This document shows, piece after piece, positions 51,489 to 61,203 of a stretch of DNA of 64,000 bases (its first letter is position 1; each line of letters begins with the position of its first letter). The notes beneath the pieces are model-generated. The model did not search any database. It saw only the letters and a list, made by a program, of their open reading frames with translations, and was not told the origin of the DNA. This DNA is from Salinicola sp. Lineage in GTDB: Bacteria > Pseudomonadota > Gammaproteobacteria > Pseudomonadales > Halomonadaceae. The stretch spans positions 1 through 64,000 of the forward strand of contig NZNW01000107.1 of assembly GCA_002695065.1 (NCBI GenBank), written 5' to 3'. The translations under genes were made by a program, and so were the position numbers.

Positions 51489-52199
51489 TCAGGTCGCGTT
51501 GGACAACAGCATTTCGCGAATTTTCCCGATGGCCCGGGTCGGATTCAGCCCTTTCGGACAGACCGCGACGCAGTTCATGATGCCGCGGCACCGGAACAGG
51601 CTGAACGGGTCTTCCAGCTCGGCCAGACGCGCCTGGGTGGCGTTGTCCCGCGAATCCGCCAGGAAGCGATAGGCCTGCAGCAGGCCGGCGGGACCGACGA
51701 ACTTGTCCGGGTTCCACCAGAAAGACGGGCAGGAGGTCGAGCAGCAGGCGCACAGGATGCATTCGTACAGGCCATCCAGCTTGTCGCGCTCTTCCGGAGA
51801 CTGGAGACGCTCGATCGCCGGCGCCGTCGTGTCGTTCTGCAGATACGGCTGCATGCGCTCGTACTGCTTGTAGAACAGACCCATGTCGACCACCAGGTCG
51901 CGCATGACCGGCAGGCCCGGCAGCGGGCGCAGCACCAGCTTGTTGTCCTTGGCCACGTCCGACAGCGGCGTGATGCAGGCCAGGCCATTGGTGCCGTTCA
52001 TGTTCATGCCGTCGGAGCCGCAGACGCCCTCTCGGCAACTGCGACGGAAAGCCAGTGAGCTGTCCTGATCCTTGATCATGGTCAGCACGTTGAGAACCAT
52101 CAGATCGCGCCCCTGGGTATCGACCTGAAACTCCTGCATATAGGGCGCGGAATCGGTCTCAGGGTTGTAGCGGTAAACGGAAACCTGAAGATTGGACAT
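51489..52199 (-). CDS. sdhB: Succinate dehydrogenase iron-sulfur subunit
   Basis: SdhB carries electrons from FAD to quinone through [2Fe-2S], [4Fe-4S] and [3Fe-4S] clusters. The 236-residue product has the plant-ferredoxin cysteines in SCREGVCGSDGMNMNG, then CILCACCSTSCPSFWW and CRGIMNCVAVCPKGLNP. ATG at 52199 is chosen (AAGGGGG nine bases upstream); a TTG at 52208 touches that site and is unlikely. It follows sdhA by 14 bases. Confidence 0.98.
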   Translation of the reverse strand: MSNLQVSVYRYNPETDSAPYMQEFQVDTQGRDLMVLNVLTMIKDQDSSLAFRRSCREGVCGSDGMNMNGTNGLACITPLSDVAKDNKLVLRPLPGLPVMRDLVVDMGLFYKQYERMQPYLQNDTTAPAIERLQSPEERDKLDGLYECILCACCSTSCPSFWWNPDKFVGPAGLLQAYRFLADSRDNATQARLAELEDPFSLFRCRGIMNCVAVCPKGLNPTRAIGKIREMLLSNAT

Positions 52200-52213
52200 C
52201 GTTGACAACCCCC

Positions 52214-53986
52214 TTAGTAGGTACGGACTTTCGGCTCGAAAGTATCGACCGTCTTCGGCGTGAAATTGACGTCACGCTTGGTCACGGTCTTGTCGCCCGG
52301 ATGGAAGAGCGAGTGCTTGAGCCAGTTGACGTCGTCGCGATCCGGATAGTCGTAGCGCGAGTGAGCGCCGCGGCTCTCCTTGCGATCGAGCGCCGCGATC
52401 GCGGTGGCCTCGGCCACCTCCAGCAGGTTGTCGAGCTCCAGCGCCTCGACACGCGCCGTATTGAAGACGTCGGACTTGTCGCCCAGGTGGGCCTGTCCGA
52501 TACGCTCGCGCAGCTCCGCCAGCTTCTTGACCCCTTCCTGCATGTTGTCTTCCTGGCGGAAGACACCGAAGGCGTTCTGCATGGTGTTCTGCAGCTCGGC
52601 CTTGAGTTCGGGGACGGACTCGCCGCCACTGGACTCGTTCCAGCGTGCCAACCGGCTGGTCGCACGCTCGATGTCCGAGGCGGAGGCGTCGAGATAGTCG
52701 ATACCCTCGCTGAGCGCCTGGTCGATATAGATCCCGGCAGCCCGGCCAAACACCACCAGATCGAGCAGCGAGTTGCCCCCCAGGCGATTGGCGCCGTGAA
52801 CCGAGACGCAGGCCGCCTCGCCACAGGCGAACAGACCGTTGACGATCCGGTCGTTGCCGTCGCCATCCTGGGTGATGGCCTGGCCGTGCACGTTGGTCGG
52901 GATCCCGCCCATCATGTAGTGGCAGGTCGGCGTGACCGGGATCGGCTCCTTGACCGGATCGACATGGGCGAACGTCTTGGAGAGCTCGACGATACCGGGC
53001 AGGCGCTTCATCAACACCTCTTCGCCCAGATGATCGAGCTTCAGCATGACGTGGTCGCCATTTTCACCGCAGCCGCGCCCTTCCAGCACTTCCATGACCA
53101 TGGAGCGGGCGACTACGTCGCGGCCGGCCAGATCCTTGGCATTGGGCGCATAGCGCTCCATGAACCGTTCGCCGTCCTTGTTGATCAGGTAGCCGCCTTC
53201 ACCGCGACATCCTTCGGTGACCAGCGTGCCGGCGCCATAGATGCCGGTCGGGTGGAACTGCCACATCTCCATGTCCTGCATCGGGAAGCCGGCGCGCAGC
53301 GCCATCCCGATACCGTCGCCGGTATTGATCAGGGCATTGGTGGTCGAGGCGTAGATACGACCCGCCCCGCCGGTCGCCAGCACGGTCGCCTTGGATTTGA
53401 CGTGAACGATTTCACCGGTCTCGATGCACAGCGCGATGCAGCCGACGACATCGCCGTTGGCGTTCTTCACCAGATCGATGGCGTACCACTCGTCGAGAAA
53501 GACCGTGTTGTTCTTCAGGTTGTTCTGATAGAGCGTGTGCAGCAGCGCATGCCCGGTACGGTCGGCGGCGGCGCAGGTCCGCGCGGCCTGCCCGCCCTTG
53601 CCGAAATCCTTGGACTGACCGCCGAACGGACGCTGGTAGATCCGGCCGTTGTCGAAACGCGAGAACGGCAACCCCATGTGCTCGAGCTCGAACACCGCCT
53701 TGGGTCCCTCGGAGCAGAGATACTCCGCTGCGTCCTGGTCGGCGATGTAGTCGCCGCCCTTGACCGTGTCGTACATGTGCCAGCGCCAGTCGTCATTGGG
53801 ATCAGCGGAAGCGATGGCACAGGTAATGCCGCCCTGCGCGGAAACGGTGTGGGAACGGGTCGGGAAAACCTTGGACAGGACCGCGGTCTTCTTGCCGGAC
53901 TTGGCCAGTTCGAGCGCCGCTCGCAGGCCGGAACCGCCACCACCGATGATGATGGCGTCGAATGTCAGGTTACGCATGGTAGACAT
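52214..53986 (-). CDS. sdhA: Succinate dehydrogenase flavoprotein subunit
   Basis: SdhA oxidises succinate with covalently bound FAD. The 590-residue protein has [19 protein letters not shown] and the FAD-linked His46 in [10 protein letters not shown], later [27 protein letters not shown] lies eight bases before the ATG. It is three bases from sdhD. Confidence 0.98.
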   Translation of the reverse strand: MSTMRNLTFDAIIIGGGGSGLRAALELAKSGKKTAVLSKVFPTRSHTVSAQGGITCAIASADPNDDWRWHMYDTVKGGDYIADQDAAEYLCSEGPKAVFELEHMGLPFSRFDNGRIYQRPFGGQSKDFGKGGQAARTCAAADRTGHALLHTLYQNNLKNNTVFLDEWYAIDLVKNANGDVVGCIALCIETGEIVHVKSKATVLATGGAGRIYASTTNALINTGDGIGMALRAGFPMQDMEMWQFHPTGIYGAGTLVTEGCRGEGGYLINKDGERFMERYAPNAKDLAGRDVVARSMVMEVLEGRGCGENGDHVMLKLDHLGEEVLMKRLPGIVELSKTFAHVDPVKEPIPVTPTCHYMMGGIPTNVHGQAITQDGDGNDRIVNGLFACGEAACVSVHGANRLGGNSLLDLVVFGRAAGIYIDQALSEGIDYLDASASDIERATSRLARWNESSGGESVPELKAELQNTMQNAFGVFRQEDNMQEGVKKLAELRERIGQAHLGDKSDVFNTARVEALELDNLLEVAEATAIAALDRKESRGAHSRYDYPDRDDVNWLKHSLFHPGDKTVTKRDVNFTPKTVDTFEPKVRTY

Positions 53987-53989
53987 GAA

Positions 53990-54337
53990 TCAGGCTCCCC
54001 AGAGGACTTGAACGCCCCACACCAGAAAAACGAAGATGGCAAGAATCACGACGGCCTGGAAGCCGAAGCGAACACCGGTGTGCTTGAGATAGTCGGTGGA
54101 TACCGTCCACAGACCGACCCAGGCGTGAGCGGCCATGGAAATGAAGGCCAGCAAGGAGAAGATGCGCATCCAGGTCTGGGCGAACAGTCCACTCCAGGTG
54201 GCGTAGTCCAGGTTCGGATGAAACAGCAGATAAGCCACGACAAACAGTGCATAAAGCGCCAGCACCACGGCGGAGACACGCTGGATCAGCCAGTCGGACA
54301 AGCCGCTGCGGCCGAGGTTCGTGATGTTGGTTACCAT
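53990..54337 (-). CDS. sdhD: Succinate dehydrogenase membrane anchor subunit SdhD
   Basis: SdhD is one of the two membrane subunits that bind heme b and ubiquinone. The 115-residue protein has three helices; the first carries SDWLIQRVSAVVLALY, and the heme/quinone-side MAAHAWVGLWTVSTDYLK region with His is conserved. It overlaps sdhC by seven bases. Confidence 0.95.
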   Translation of the reverse strand: MVTNITNLGRSGLSDWLIQRVSAVVLALYALFVVAYLLFHPNLDYATWSGLFAQTWMRIFSLLAFISMAAHAWVGLWTVSTDYLKHTGVRFGFQAVVILAIFVFLVWGVQVLWGA

Positions 54338-54708
54338 ACCCAGACTCCTGCCAGAACCACCAGAACGGCACTGATCACGACGGTGATCTGCGCCTTGCGA
54401 TTGCCACCCTCGAGATCGACACCGTAGCCGGTGTCCATCAGCAGGTGCTTGATCCCCGCAACGAAGTGGAAGCCGAGCGCCGACAGCAGGCCCCAGGCAA
54501 TCAGCTTCACCAGCACGTTGTGCGCCAGGGCACTACGCACCGACTCGAACCCCTCGGGAGAAGACAGCGAAGCGTCCAGCGCCCAGAAGCCGAAGATCAG
54601 CCCGACGAAAAGGATGACGCCGGTGATGCGATGTGCGATAGAGGTGAGTGCGGGAAGTGGAAAATGGATGGTGGACAGGTCGAGGTTTACTGGACGTTTG
54701 CTATTCAC
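54331..54708 (-). CDS. sdhC: Succinate dehydrogenase cytochrome b556 subunit SdhC
   Basis: The 125-residue product begins with GTG (V/MNSKRPVNLDLSTIHFPLPA), the conserved SdhC start; longer frames upstream are open but cross the promoter. SIAHRITGVILFVGLI and LGFHFVAGIKHLLMDTGYG (heme His) are diagnostic; three helices are seen. AGAG is the only weak ribosome site. Its leader from the promoter at 54845 is about 130 bases, long enough for post-transcriptional control. Confidence 0.96.
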   Translation of the reverse strand: MNSKRPVNLDLSTIHFPLPALTSIAHRITGVILFVGLIFGFWALDASLSSPEGFESVRSALAHNVLVKLIAWGLLSALGFHFVAGIKHLLMDTGYGVDLEGGNRKAQITVVISAVLVVLAGVWVW

Positions 54709-54844
54709 GGCTCTTAAACACTCTCTTAACCCAAACGGGTCGTGCCCGTTCAGGGCGGTGGTTTTTAGAAGCTGGATCACGGTCGCAAGATGCAGTTCCG
54801 ATGCGGCCCAAACCGGCTGACGATGCCATATCGTGCGGTTGCAG

Positions 54845-54873
54845 ATTATAGGGTTTGGGTAACGGTATGACAA
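54845..54873 (-). promoter_or_regulatory. Strong sigma70 promoter of the sdh-suc operon
   Basis: On the minus strand TTGTCA (54868-54873), 17-base spacer, TATAAT (54845-54850). It drives sdhC-sdhD-sdhA-sdhB and probably on to suc. The 490-base gap to gltA also holds the gltA promoter; the central 54890-55080 shows nothing else clear. Confidence 0.8.
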
Positions 54874-55109
54874 ATCACCACACACGCCATTGACAGGGAA
54901 AATGCCCCACCGGCCCCGCCGCCGCTGGCTTCCGGGTTGTCGACAGTCCATGAAATTTATTTTGTCGCTGTCGGCCCGCCCCACTCGATGGGTATGATGG
55001 CGACTCGGCCCGAAAGGCCACGGATCACATCATTGTCCCCGGCACTCCGCCACCTTCCCAGAATCCGGGACAAACGCCGCAACCACGGTGTCAAGGCGGC
55101 CTAGGCGAA

Positions 55110-55137
55110 TTGACAATCCCCCGCGGAAATCTATAGT
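55110..55137 (+). promoter_or_regulatory. Strong sigma70 promoter of gltA
   Basis: TTGACA (55110-55115), 16-base spacer, TATAGT (55132-55137), with a leader of about 60 bases before gltA and a perfect AAAGGAGG ribosome site. Confidence 0.8.
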
Positions 55138-55204
55138 GGGCAAACTATTTTTCGCCCGCACGGCAGTAAAGACAAAGACTTATGTCACGATAAAGGAGGC
55201 CAAC

Positions 55205-56491
55205 ATGGCTGACAGAAAAGCGAAACTATCGGTCGATGGTGTCGACAACGCCATCGAGCTGCCGGTATATGCCGGCACCATCGGCCCCGATGTCATCGAC
55301 GTCCGCAGCCTGACCGCAGAAGGCCTGTTCACCTACGATCCTGGCTTCGTCGCTACCGCCTCGTGCGAATCCGGCATTACCTACATCGATGGCGCCGCCG
55401 GCACGCTGCTCCACCGCGGCTACCCGATCGAGCAGCTGGCCCATAACTCCAACTACGTGGAGCTGTGCTATCTGCTGATGTTCGGCGAACTCCCCTCTCC
55501 CGAGGAGTACGAGAAGTTCAGCGACACCATCGGTCGTCACACCATGGTCCACGAGCAGATCGTCAACTTCTACAAGGGGTTTCGGCGTGACGCCCACCCC
55601 ATGGCCGTCCTCTGCGGCGTGGTCGGTGGCCTGGCCGCCTTCTATCACGACAATCTCGACATCACCCAGGCCGATCAACGCCACGTCAGCGCCATTCGCC
55701 TGATCGCCAAGATGCCGACGCTGGCGGCGATGTGCCACAAGTACAACATCGGCCAGCCGTTCATGTACCCGCGCAACGACCTCAATTACTCCGAAAACTT
55801 CCTGCACATGATGTTCGGCAATCCCTGCGAGAGCTACGAGGTCAATCCGGTCATCGCCAAGGCGATGGATCGAATCTTCATGCTGCACGCCGATCACGAG
55901 CAGAACGCTTCGACCTCCACCGTGCGCCTGGCCGGCTCCACCGGCGCCAACCCCTTCGCCTGCATCAGCGCCGGCATCGCCGCACTCTGGGGGCCGGCAC
56001 ATGGCGGCGCCAACGAGGCGGTACTGGCGATGCTGGACGAGATCGGCGACGACTCGGAAGAGAACATCCAGCGCTTCATCGACAAGGCCAAGGACAAGGA
56101 CGACCCGTTCAAGCTGATGGGGTTCGGCCACCGGGTCTACCGCAACTTCGATCCGCGCGCCAAGGTGATGAAGGAGACCTGCGACGAGGTGCTGGGAGAG
56201 CTGGGAATCGGCGACGACGCACAACTGCAGATCGCCAAGCGACTCGAGCAGATAGCGCTGGAGGATGAGTATTTCATCGAGCGCAAGCTATACCCCAACG
56301 TCGATTTCTACTCCGGGATCATTCTCAAGGCGATCGGCATTCCGACCAACATGTTCACCGTCATCTTTGCCATGGCGCGAACCGTTGGCTGGATTTCCCA
56401 CTGGAACGAGATGATCACCAACGGCTACCGGATCAGCCGCCCCCGCCAGCTCTACACCGGCTACGACAAGCGCGATTACCCGAAGCAGTAG
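55205..56491 (+). CDS. gltA: Citrate synthase (type II, hexameric class)
   Basis: GltA joins acetyl-CoA and oxaloacetate to make citrate. The start at 55205 ([12 protein letters not shown]) follows AAAGGAGG; an upstream in-frame ATG would lie in the promoter. The 428-residue protein is the Gram-negative type II class and has [15 protein letters not shown] with the catalytic His and the final Asp region DFYSGI. It diverges from sdhC. Confidence 0.98.
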   Translation: MADRKAKLSVDGVDNAIELPVYAGTIGPDVIDVRSLTAEGLFTYDPGFVATASCESGITYIDGAAGTLLHRGYPIEQLAHNSNYVELCYLLMFGELPSPEEYEKFSDTIGRHTMVHEQIVNFYKGFRRDAHPMAVLCGVVGGLAAFYHDNLDITQADQRHVSAIRLIAKMPTLAAMCHKYNIGQPFMYPRNDLNYSENFLHMMFGNPCESYEVNPVIAKAMDRIFMLHADHEQNASTSTVRLAGSTGANPFACISAGIAALWGPAHGGANEAVLAMLDEIGDDSEENIQRFIDKAKDKDDPFKLMGFGHRVYRNFDPRAKVMKETCDEVLGELGIGDDAQLQIAKRLEQIALEDEYFIERKLYPNVDFYSGIILKAIGIPTNMFTVIFAMARTVGWISHWNEMITNGYRISRPRQLYTGYDKRDYPKQ

Positions 56492-56520
56492 CCGCCAGCT
56501 TGCAGGGAGCCAACCATGAA

Positions 56521-56549
56521 GCCGCCGGCGACTGCCGGCGGCTTTTTTT
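56521..56549 (+). terminator. Terminator of gltA
   Basis: GCCGCCGGC (56521-56529), loop GACT, GCCGGCGGC (56534-56542), then seven T. It lies 30 bases after the stop. Confidence 0.95.
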
Positions 56550-56580
56550 CGCCAGGCCTGCGCCTCCACGGAGATTTCCA

Positions 56581-56873
56581 CACTTCCTGTGGATAAGCCT
56601 GTTCAAAACCCCTCGATAATGTCACCAAACCGCCTCCAGAAGCGCGCTGACAACAGATTGCTTAAATTTTAACCACTTCTAACCTGTTGATTTAAATAGA
56701 TAAAAATTTCATTTACCTATTTTCAGTAAGTTAGCGGCGTCAAGGGGCAGAGAACCTGCACGGTGGAAAAGCCGGCAGAATGTCAAGCCTGGAAGGATCG
56801 ATACCGAACAGTTATCAACAGCCGCAAGAATCGACGAAGCTGGATATCGGAAGGAGGAAAGCGGGAGAAGAAG
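56581..56873. other. AT-rich gap with DnaA-box-like sites
   Basis: The 382 bases between gltA and tRNA-Glu hold no gene. TGTGGATAA at 56588-56596 is a perfect DnaA-box sequence; TTATCAACA at 56812-56820 differs by one base, and weaker variants (TTAACCACT, TGTTGATTT) lie between, flanking an AT-rich core at 56660-56730. This could bind DnaA, or be the tRNA 3' region with chance matches. Confidence 0.35.
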
Positions 56874-56949
56874 TGGCGTCCCATAGGGGGTTCGAACCCC
56901 TGTTACCGCCGTGAAAGGGCGGTGTCCTGGACCACTAGACGAATGGGAC
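56874..56949 (-). tRNA. tRNA-Glu (anticodon TTC)
   Basis: On the minus strand the 76 bases fold as a cloverleaf with acceptor GTCCCAT paired to ATGGGAC, anticodon loop CTTTCAC (TTC), TTCGAAC T-loop and an encoded CCA end. It lies downstream of gltX and tRNA-Ala on the same strand. Confidence 0.97.
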
Positions 56950-56978
56950 GCTGAAAACGACTCGCAAGTCGGTTCTTG

Positions 56979-57054
56979 TGGTGGAGCCTAGCGGGATCGA
57001 ACCGCTGACCTCGACACTGCCAGTGTCGCGCTCTCCCAGCTGAGCTAAGGCCCC
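56979..57054 (-). tRNA. tRNA-Ala (anticodon GGC)
   Basis: A 76-base cloverleaf with acceptor GGGGCCT (one G-T pair) and anticodon loop CTGGCAG (GGC), and an encoded CCA. It begins 99 bases after the gltX stop and is 29 bases before tRNA-Glu, so the three are probably one transcript. Confidence 0.97.
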
Positions 57055-57153
57055 GTTCCAAGAACGGGGCGAAATATACGGCCATCCCACTGATAAGTCA
57101 ACGCTTTACACAAAAAAATCCGAGGCGCTGCCGGGGACGGCACTCATATCGAG

Positions 57154-58632
57154 TTACAGCTCTCGATACTGCTTCTCCAGGCGCTTGGCCTGTTTCTTGG
57201 AAACACCGCCGAGTACCTCGATCGCATGCCGAAGGCGAGCCCGCGTCACATCCGAACCCAGAATCGTCATCGCATCGAGCACCGACGTCGAATGGGCACT
57301 GCCCGTCACCGCGATGAACACGGGAGCCAGAAACGCTTTCATCTTCAGTTCGAAGTGCCCCGCGAGCAGCTTGACCTGGTCCAGCAGTTCCTCTTTCTCC
57401 CACCGCGGGATGGTTTCCAGCCGCCATACCAGAAACTGCAGCAGCGCCACCAGCGTGTCGCGTTCCAGAGTGACGCCATCGAAGCTCTTTTCGCTGATCT
57501 CGGGCAGGCCGGCAAAGAAATGGCCGGCCAACGGCATCGCTTCGGAGAGCGTGGTGATTCTGGGCCGAATCTGCGGCAGGATCTGCCCGACGTAGGCCTC
57601 GTTGAACGCCCACTCGCGCAGCGCCTGCAGCAGCGCCGCGTCATCCAGGTCCTCGCGTATATAGACGCCGTTGAGCCAGCTCAGCTTGTCGAGCTCGAAA
57701 ACCGGACCACCCAGCGAGACCCGCTGCAGGTCGAAGTGAGCCATCATCTCTTCGAGAGTGAATTTCTCGCGCTCGTCCGGCATCGACCAACCCATCCGCC
57801 CAAGATAGTTGGTGACCGCCTGGGGTAGAAATCCCATCCGGCGGTAGTAGTTGATCGACGTCGGGTTCTTGCGCTTGGACAACTTCGACTTGTCCGGGTT
57901 GCGCAGCAGCGGCATGTGGCACAGTTGCGGCATCGGCCAGCCGAAATATTCGTACAGCAATTGATGCTTGGGCGCGGAGTTGATCCACTCCTCGCCCCTG
58001 AGGACATGAGTGATCCCCATCAAGTGGTCGTCGACCACATTGGCCAGGTGGTAGGTCGGCATTCCGTCCGACTTCATCAGGATCTGCGCATCGACTTGCG
58101 CCCAATCGACCTCTATCTCCCCGCGAAGCATGTCCTGGACGACACAGACACCCTCGGAAGGCACCTGCATGCGGATGACGTAGGGATAGCCCCCCGCTTC
58201 CCGTTTGCGCTGCTCGTCCGGATCCAGCGCCAGATCTCGCGGTTTCAACGCAAGATGCAACCCTGCCGCCCTTCGCTCTTCACGGAGTGCGTCCAGCTCT
58301 TCGCTGGTGCGGTAGCACTTGAAAGCGTGCCCGCTCTCGAGCAGGCGTTCGGCGTGCTGGGCATAGATGGCGCCGCGCTCACTCTGTCGATAAGGGCCAT
58401 GAGGGCCACCGACATCCGGCCCTTCGTCCCAATCCAGACCCAGCCAGCGCAGGGAGTCGAGAATCATGTTCTCCGATTCGGCAGTGGAGCGCTGACGATC
58501 GGTATCCTCGATTCGCAAGACGAACTGCCCGCCATGCAGGCGAGCGAAGCAGAGATTGAAGAGTGCGATATAGGCCGTCCCGACGTGCGGGTCGCCGGTG
58601 GGCGAAGGCGCGATGCGCGTGCGTACCGTCAT
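57154..58632 (-). CDS. gltX: Glutamyl-tRNA synthetase
   Basis: GltX charges tRNA-Glu. The 492-residue class I enzyme has [16 protein letters not shown] (HIGH-type signature) and [15 protein letters not shown] (KMSKS-type). The ATG at 58632 ([11 protein letters not shown]) is preferred over 58641, three codons earlier, because the family starts there and GGAATTC precedes it; both are possible. It is followed by tRNA-Ala and tRNA-Glu, so synthetase and substrate tRNA share a unit. The 287-base gap to the next gene holds divergent promoters. Confidence 0.97.
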   Translation of the reverse strand: MTVRTRIAPSPTGDPHVGTAYIALFNLCFARLHGGQFVLRIEDTDRQRSTAESENMILDSLRWLGLDWDEGPDVGGPHGPYRQSERGAIYAQHAERLLESGHAFKCYRTSEELDALREERRAAGLHLALKPRDLALDPDEQRKREAGGYPYVIRMQVPSEGVCVVQDMLRGEIEVDWAQVDAQILMKSDGMPTYHLANVVDDHLMGITHVLRGEEWINSAPKHQLLYEYFGWPMPQLCHMPLLRNPDKSKLSKRKNPTSINYYRRMGFLPQAVTNYLGRMGWSMPDEREKFTLEEMMAHFDLQRVSLGGPVFELDKLSWLNGVYIREDLDDAALLQALREWAFNEAYVGQILPQIRPRITTLSEAMPLAGHFFAGLPEISEKSFDGVTLERDTLVALLQFLVWRLETIPRWEKEELLDQVKLLAGHFELKMKAFLAPVFIAVTGSAHSTSVLDAMTILGSDVTRARLRHAIEVLGGVSKKQAKRLEKQYREL

Positions 58633-58873
58633 GAATTCCATTCCGTTGATGAACGAGCCACGTGATTGTACGCCTTCCCGAGGGGTGGCTGCAGCGCTTG
58701 CTGCCCATTCAGGAGGTCGGGAGCGGCCCCCAGAGGAAGATCGTCGGCAGCCCGGGGACGCGCCGGCGCGTTGAATTTGCGCCTTGACGATTCGCGCCGC
58801 TGGCCCAACGCTCTGTCCGAAAAACTAGACAAACATATGACAACAAGCTCGCAACCCGAAACATACTTCGGCA

Positions 58874-58902
58874 TTGAGTGGATATCCTCACAGCACCAAT
58901 AC
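58874..58902 (+). promoter_or_regulatory. Possible promoter of the XRE regulator gene
   Basis: TTGAGT (58874-58879), 17-base spacer, CAATAC (58897-58902). It would start the transcript near 58909, leaving only about 11 bases of leader. The match is modest. Confidence 0.3.
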
Positions 58903-58919
58903 GCAGGCGAGATTCATGG

Positions 58920-59528
58920 ATGGACGGGTTAGGACCACGAATCAAACAACTCCGCCTCCAGGCAGGCATGAGCAAGGCCGCACTGGCGAGACGAGTGGGC
59001 GTCTCTGACGTCACGATTTCCTACTGGGAGTCAGGCACCATCAAGCAGATCGGGCATGAGCGTCTCGTGGCCCTCACGTCGGCGCTGAACTGTTCGATCA
59101 AACAGCTGCTCGATGATGACTCTCTCAGCGCCATGGCGGTCGGCTCCCAGGCGTCGGGTAGAGCCGTCATGAGCCTCCATTCGCATCTGGCGGCTCCCTG
59201 GGAGCAGCAGGGGCCGGAGCCGGACGCCATGTCCACGCTGCAGATGCTGACCCAGGACTGTCATCTGGTGACGCCTGCGGAAAACGAATCGTTCGATTTC
59301 TTGTTCGAGGGCGATCTGGCTGCCATCGTGGCGTGCGACAAGTTCCAGCAGGACGGCCTTTATCTGCTCGAACGGGAAGGGATCCTGCAGATTCAGTACC
59401 TCGAACACCTGGCCTCCGGCAGAATGCGGGTCAGCGGAGAGCAGCTTCACGGCGTGACCGTGGAGAGCGTTCGTCATCCGCCGTTTCGCATCGTCGGCTA
59501 CGTCAGGGCACGCTGGAGCCGTCAATGA
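58920..59528 (+). CDS. XRE-family regulator with a degenerate S24/LexA-like C-terminal domain
   Basis: The 202-residue protein has an N-terminal helix-turn-helix (RIKQLRLQAGMSKAALARRV, GVSDVTISYWESG, residues 5-60). The C-terminal part, about 120-200 (FLFEGDLAAIVACDKFQQDG, LYLLEREGILQIQYLEHLAS, PFRIVGYVRARW), follows the pattern of S24 peptidase domains of phage repressors, but no Ser-Lys catalytic pair is visible, so it should not self-cleave. It may sense a ligand or dimerise instead. ATG at 58920 is chosen; the next upstream in-frame start lies in the promoter region. It is divergent from gltX. Confidence 0.72.
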   Translation: MDGLGPRIKQLRLQAGMSKAALARRVGVSDVTISYWESGTIKQIGHERLVALTSALNCSIKQLLDDDSLSAMAVGSQASGRAVMSLHSHLAAPWEQQGPEPDAMSTLQMLTQDCHLVTPAENESFDFLFEGDLAAIVACDKFQQDGLYLLEREGILQIQYLEHLASGRMRVSGEQLHGVTVESVRHPPFRIVGYVRARWSRQ

Positions 59529-59695
59529 CGGCCGGCTCGCCGGCGCCGACACGGTGAGCCCCAGGCCCGTCAGACCTTGCATTTCCGGCGCTCGGCTATA
59601 CAGTTGACATCAGACTATCGTCTAACGCCTCTTGCCCCGTACGCCACGGGTAGAGGAGTGGGTAAGGACCAGACATCACGGTGAAGGAGAACCCG

Positions 59696-59896
59696 ATGGA
59701 AATGTTTACGGTGACAAAATCCGAGAGTTCGTTGATGGCGTGCTGTCGCGCCTGTGGCCACGAGCAGCCGCTGACGCTGGCCAGTTCTGACGCCGAAGAG
59801 CAAATGGCGGTCAGCATCAAGTGCGAGCGCTGCCCCAGTGAGGATGCCTACGTCGCCGTTCCCGGCTCCGCTTCCACTACCGTCGAGACCGTCTGA
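59696..59896 (+). CDS. Small zinc-ribbon-like protein of unknown function
   Basis: The 66-residue product begins MEMFTVTKSESSLMACC, with AAGGAG six bases upstream of the ATG. CCRACGH and CERCPS give two CxxC knuckles about 25 residues apart, a zinc-ribbon arrangement. No family is recognised. It is alone between the XRE gene and the MFS gene. Confidence 0.7.
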   Translation: MEMFTVTKSESSLMACCRACGHEQPLTLASSDAEEQMAVSIKCERCPSEDAYVAVPGSASTTVETV

Positions 59897-60003
59897 CCCT
59901 CGCACCGACTCTTGACACCCCACCTGCGGGAACTGCTCCGGAGGCCTGAGACAGGCGGCCAGGCCTCCTTCCGATCTAGTCGGTCGACTCGGCCCTGCCG
60001 GAC

Positions 60004-61197
60004 TCAACCGTACCGGCGCTGCTGCCGATAGGCGAAGAAGAACACGACCAACCCCCCTGCCGCCGCCGCCGCCCCCACATAGCCAGTCGCGGTCCACCCC
60101 AGTCCTGCGCCGATGGCCATGCCGCCGAGCCATGGCCCCAGCGCATTGGCCACGTTGAAGGCAGCGTGGTTCGAAGCGGCGGCCAGCGTCTGGGCATCCG
60201 CCGCCACATCCATCAGGCGTGTCTGCAGTGCCGGTGAGAGCGATACCATGGTACCGATCGCCACACAGATCGGCAGTATCGACCACAGCGACTGCGCGGC
60301 CAGCGGAAAGAGCAGCAGGATGACGATGCACCAGACCAGCAACCAGCCGACGCCCTTGAGCTGCATGCGATCGTACAATTTTCCGCCGACGATATTGCCG
60401 ACGATGGCACCGGCGCCAAACGCCGCCTGGGCCACGGGAATCCAGTACGGCGATACCTGCGTCACGTTGACGAGGACCGGCGCCAGATAGCTGAAGACGC
60501 AGAACATGCCGGCGAAGCCGATGGCACCCACACCCAGCGTCAACCAGACTTGCGAGCGCTTGAGTGCCGTCAGCTCCTGCGCCGGACTATTGCGCTTCTC
60601 CTGTCGGTTCAACGGCAGATAGATGAACACCAGGACGACCGTCAAGACGGCGATGCCACCCACCAGCGCAAAGGCCAGGCGCCAACTCATCATCTGGCTC
60701 AGCCAGGTGGCTAGCGGGTTGCCTGCCAGCATGGCGATGGTCAGGCCGGACATGACCCGGCTCACCGCCTGCGCGCGCTTGTGCGGGGGAACGAGCGATG
60801 CCGCGACCAGGGAGGCGACGCCGAAATAGGCGCCGTGCGGCAGTCCGGAGATGAAGCGAAAGATCATCAAGGTGTGATAGTCGAGCGCCAAGGCGCTGGC
60901 GATATTGCCGAGAGCGAAGAAAGCCATCAGCATCAGCAGAAGATGACGGCGATAGAAGTGGGCCCCCATGACGGCGATCAGCGGCGCGCCCACGACGACA
61001 CCCAGCGCGTAAGCGCTGATGACGTTACCCACCTGCGGCTCCGAGATGCTCAACGCCCTGGCCACGTCCGGCATCAGCCCCATGATGGTGAACTCGCCAA
61101 CGCCAATGGCGAACCCGCCCACGGCAAGCGCCATCTCTATCAACAGCGCATGTCGCCGGGAGGGCTTGATAGCCCCGGTCGAGTGATCATCGGCCAC
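60004..61197 (-). CDS. MFS transporter, AraJ/YdhP-like efflux permease
   Basis: The 397-residue protein has 12 hydrophobic helices and MFS motifs such as GEFTIMGLMPDVARALSI and the loop GAHFYRRHLLL after helix two (motif A-like). It resembles sugar or drug efflux permeases of the AraJ/YdhP group; the substrate is unknown. An ATG at 61203 directly abuts AGGAG, while the GTG at 61197 is six bases away, so GTG is preferred. Its upstream region is AT-rich. Confidence 0.82.
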   Translation of the reverse strand: MADDHSTGAIKPSRRHALLIEMALAVGGFAIGVGEFTIMGLMPDVARALSISEPQVGNVISAYALGVVVGAPLIAVMGAHFYRRHLLLMLMAFFALGNIASALALDYHTLMIFRFISGLPHGAYFGVASLVAASLVPPHKRAQAVSRVMSGLTIAMLAGNPLATWLSQMMSWRLAFALVGGIAVLTVVLVFIYLPLNRQEKRNSPAQELTALKRSQVWLTLGVGAIGFAGMFCVFSYLAPVLVNVTQVSPYWIPVAQAAFGAGAIVGNIVGGKLYDRMQLKGVGWLLVWCIVILLLFPLAAQSLWSILPICVAIGTMVSLSPALQTRLMDVAADAQTLAAASNHAAFNVANALGPWLGGMAIGAGLGWTATGYVGAAAAAGGLVVFFFAYRQQRRYG

Positions 61198-61203
61198 GAG
61201 CAT

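Noticed and set aside
52202..54427. 741-residue plus-strand open frame over sdhA
   Set aside because: Antisense of SdhA/SdhD with no recognisable domain; the sdh genes are unambiguous.
58630..58919. Possible extra small gene between gltX and the XRE gene
   Set aside because: Short frames there (for example 58666-58932 on plus) have poor codon use and no ribosome site; the gap is better explained as divergent promoters.
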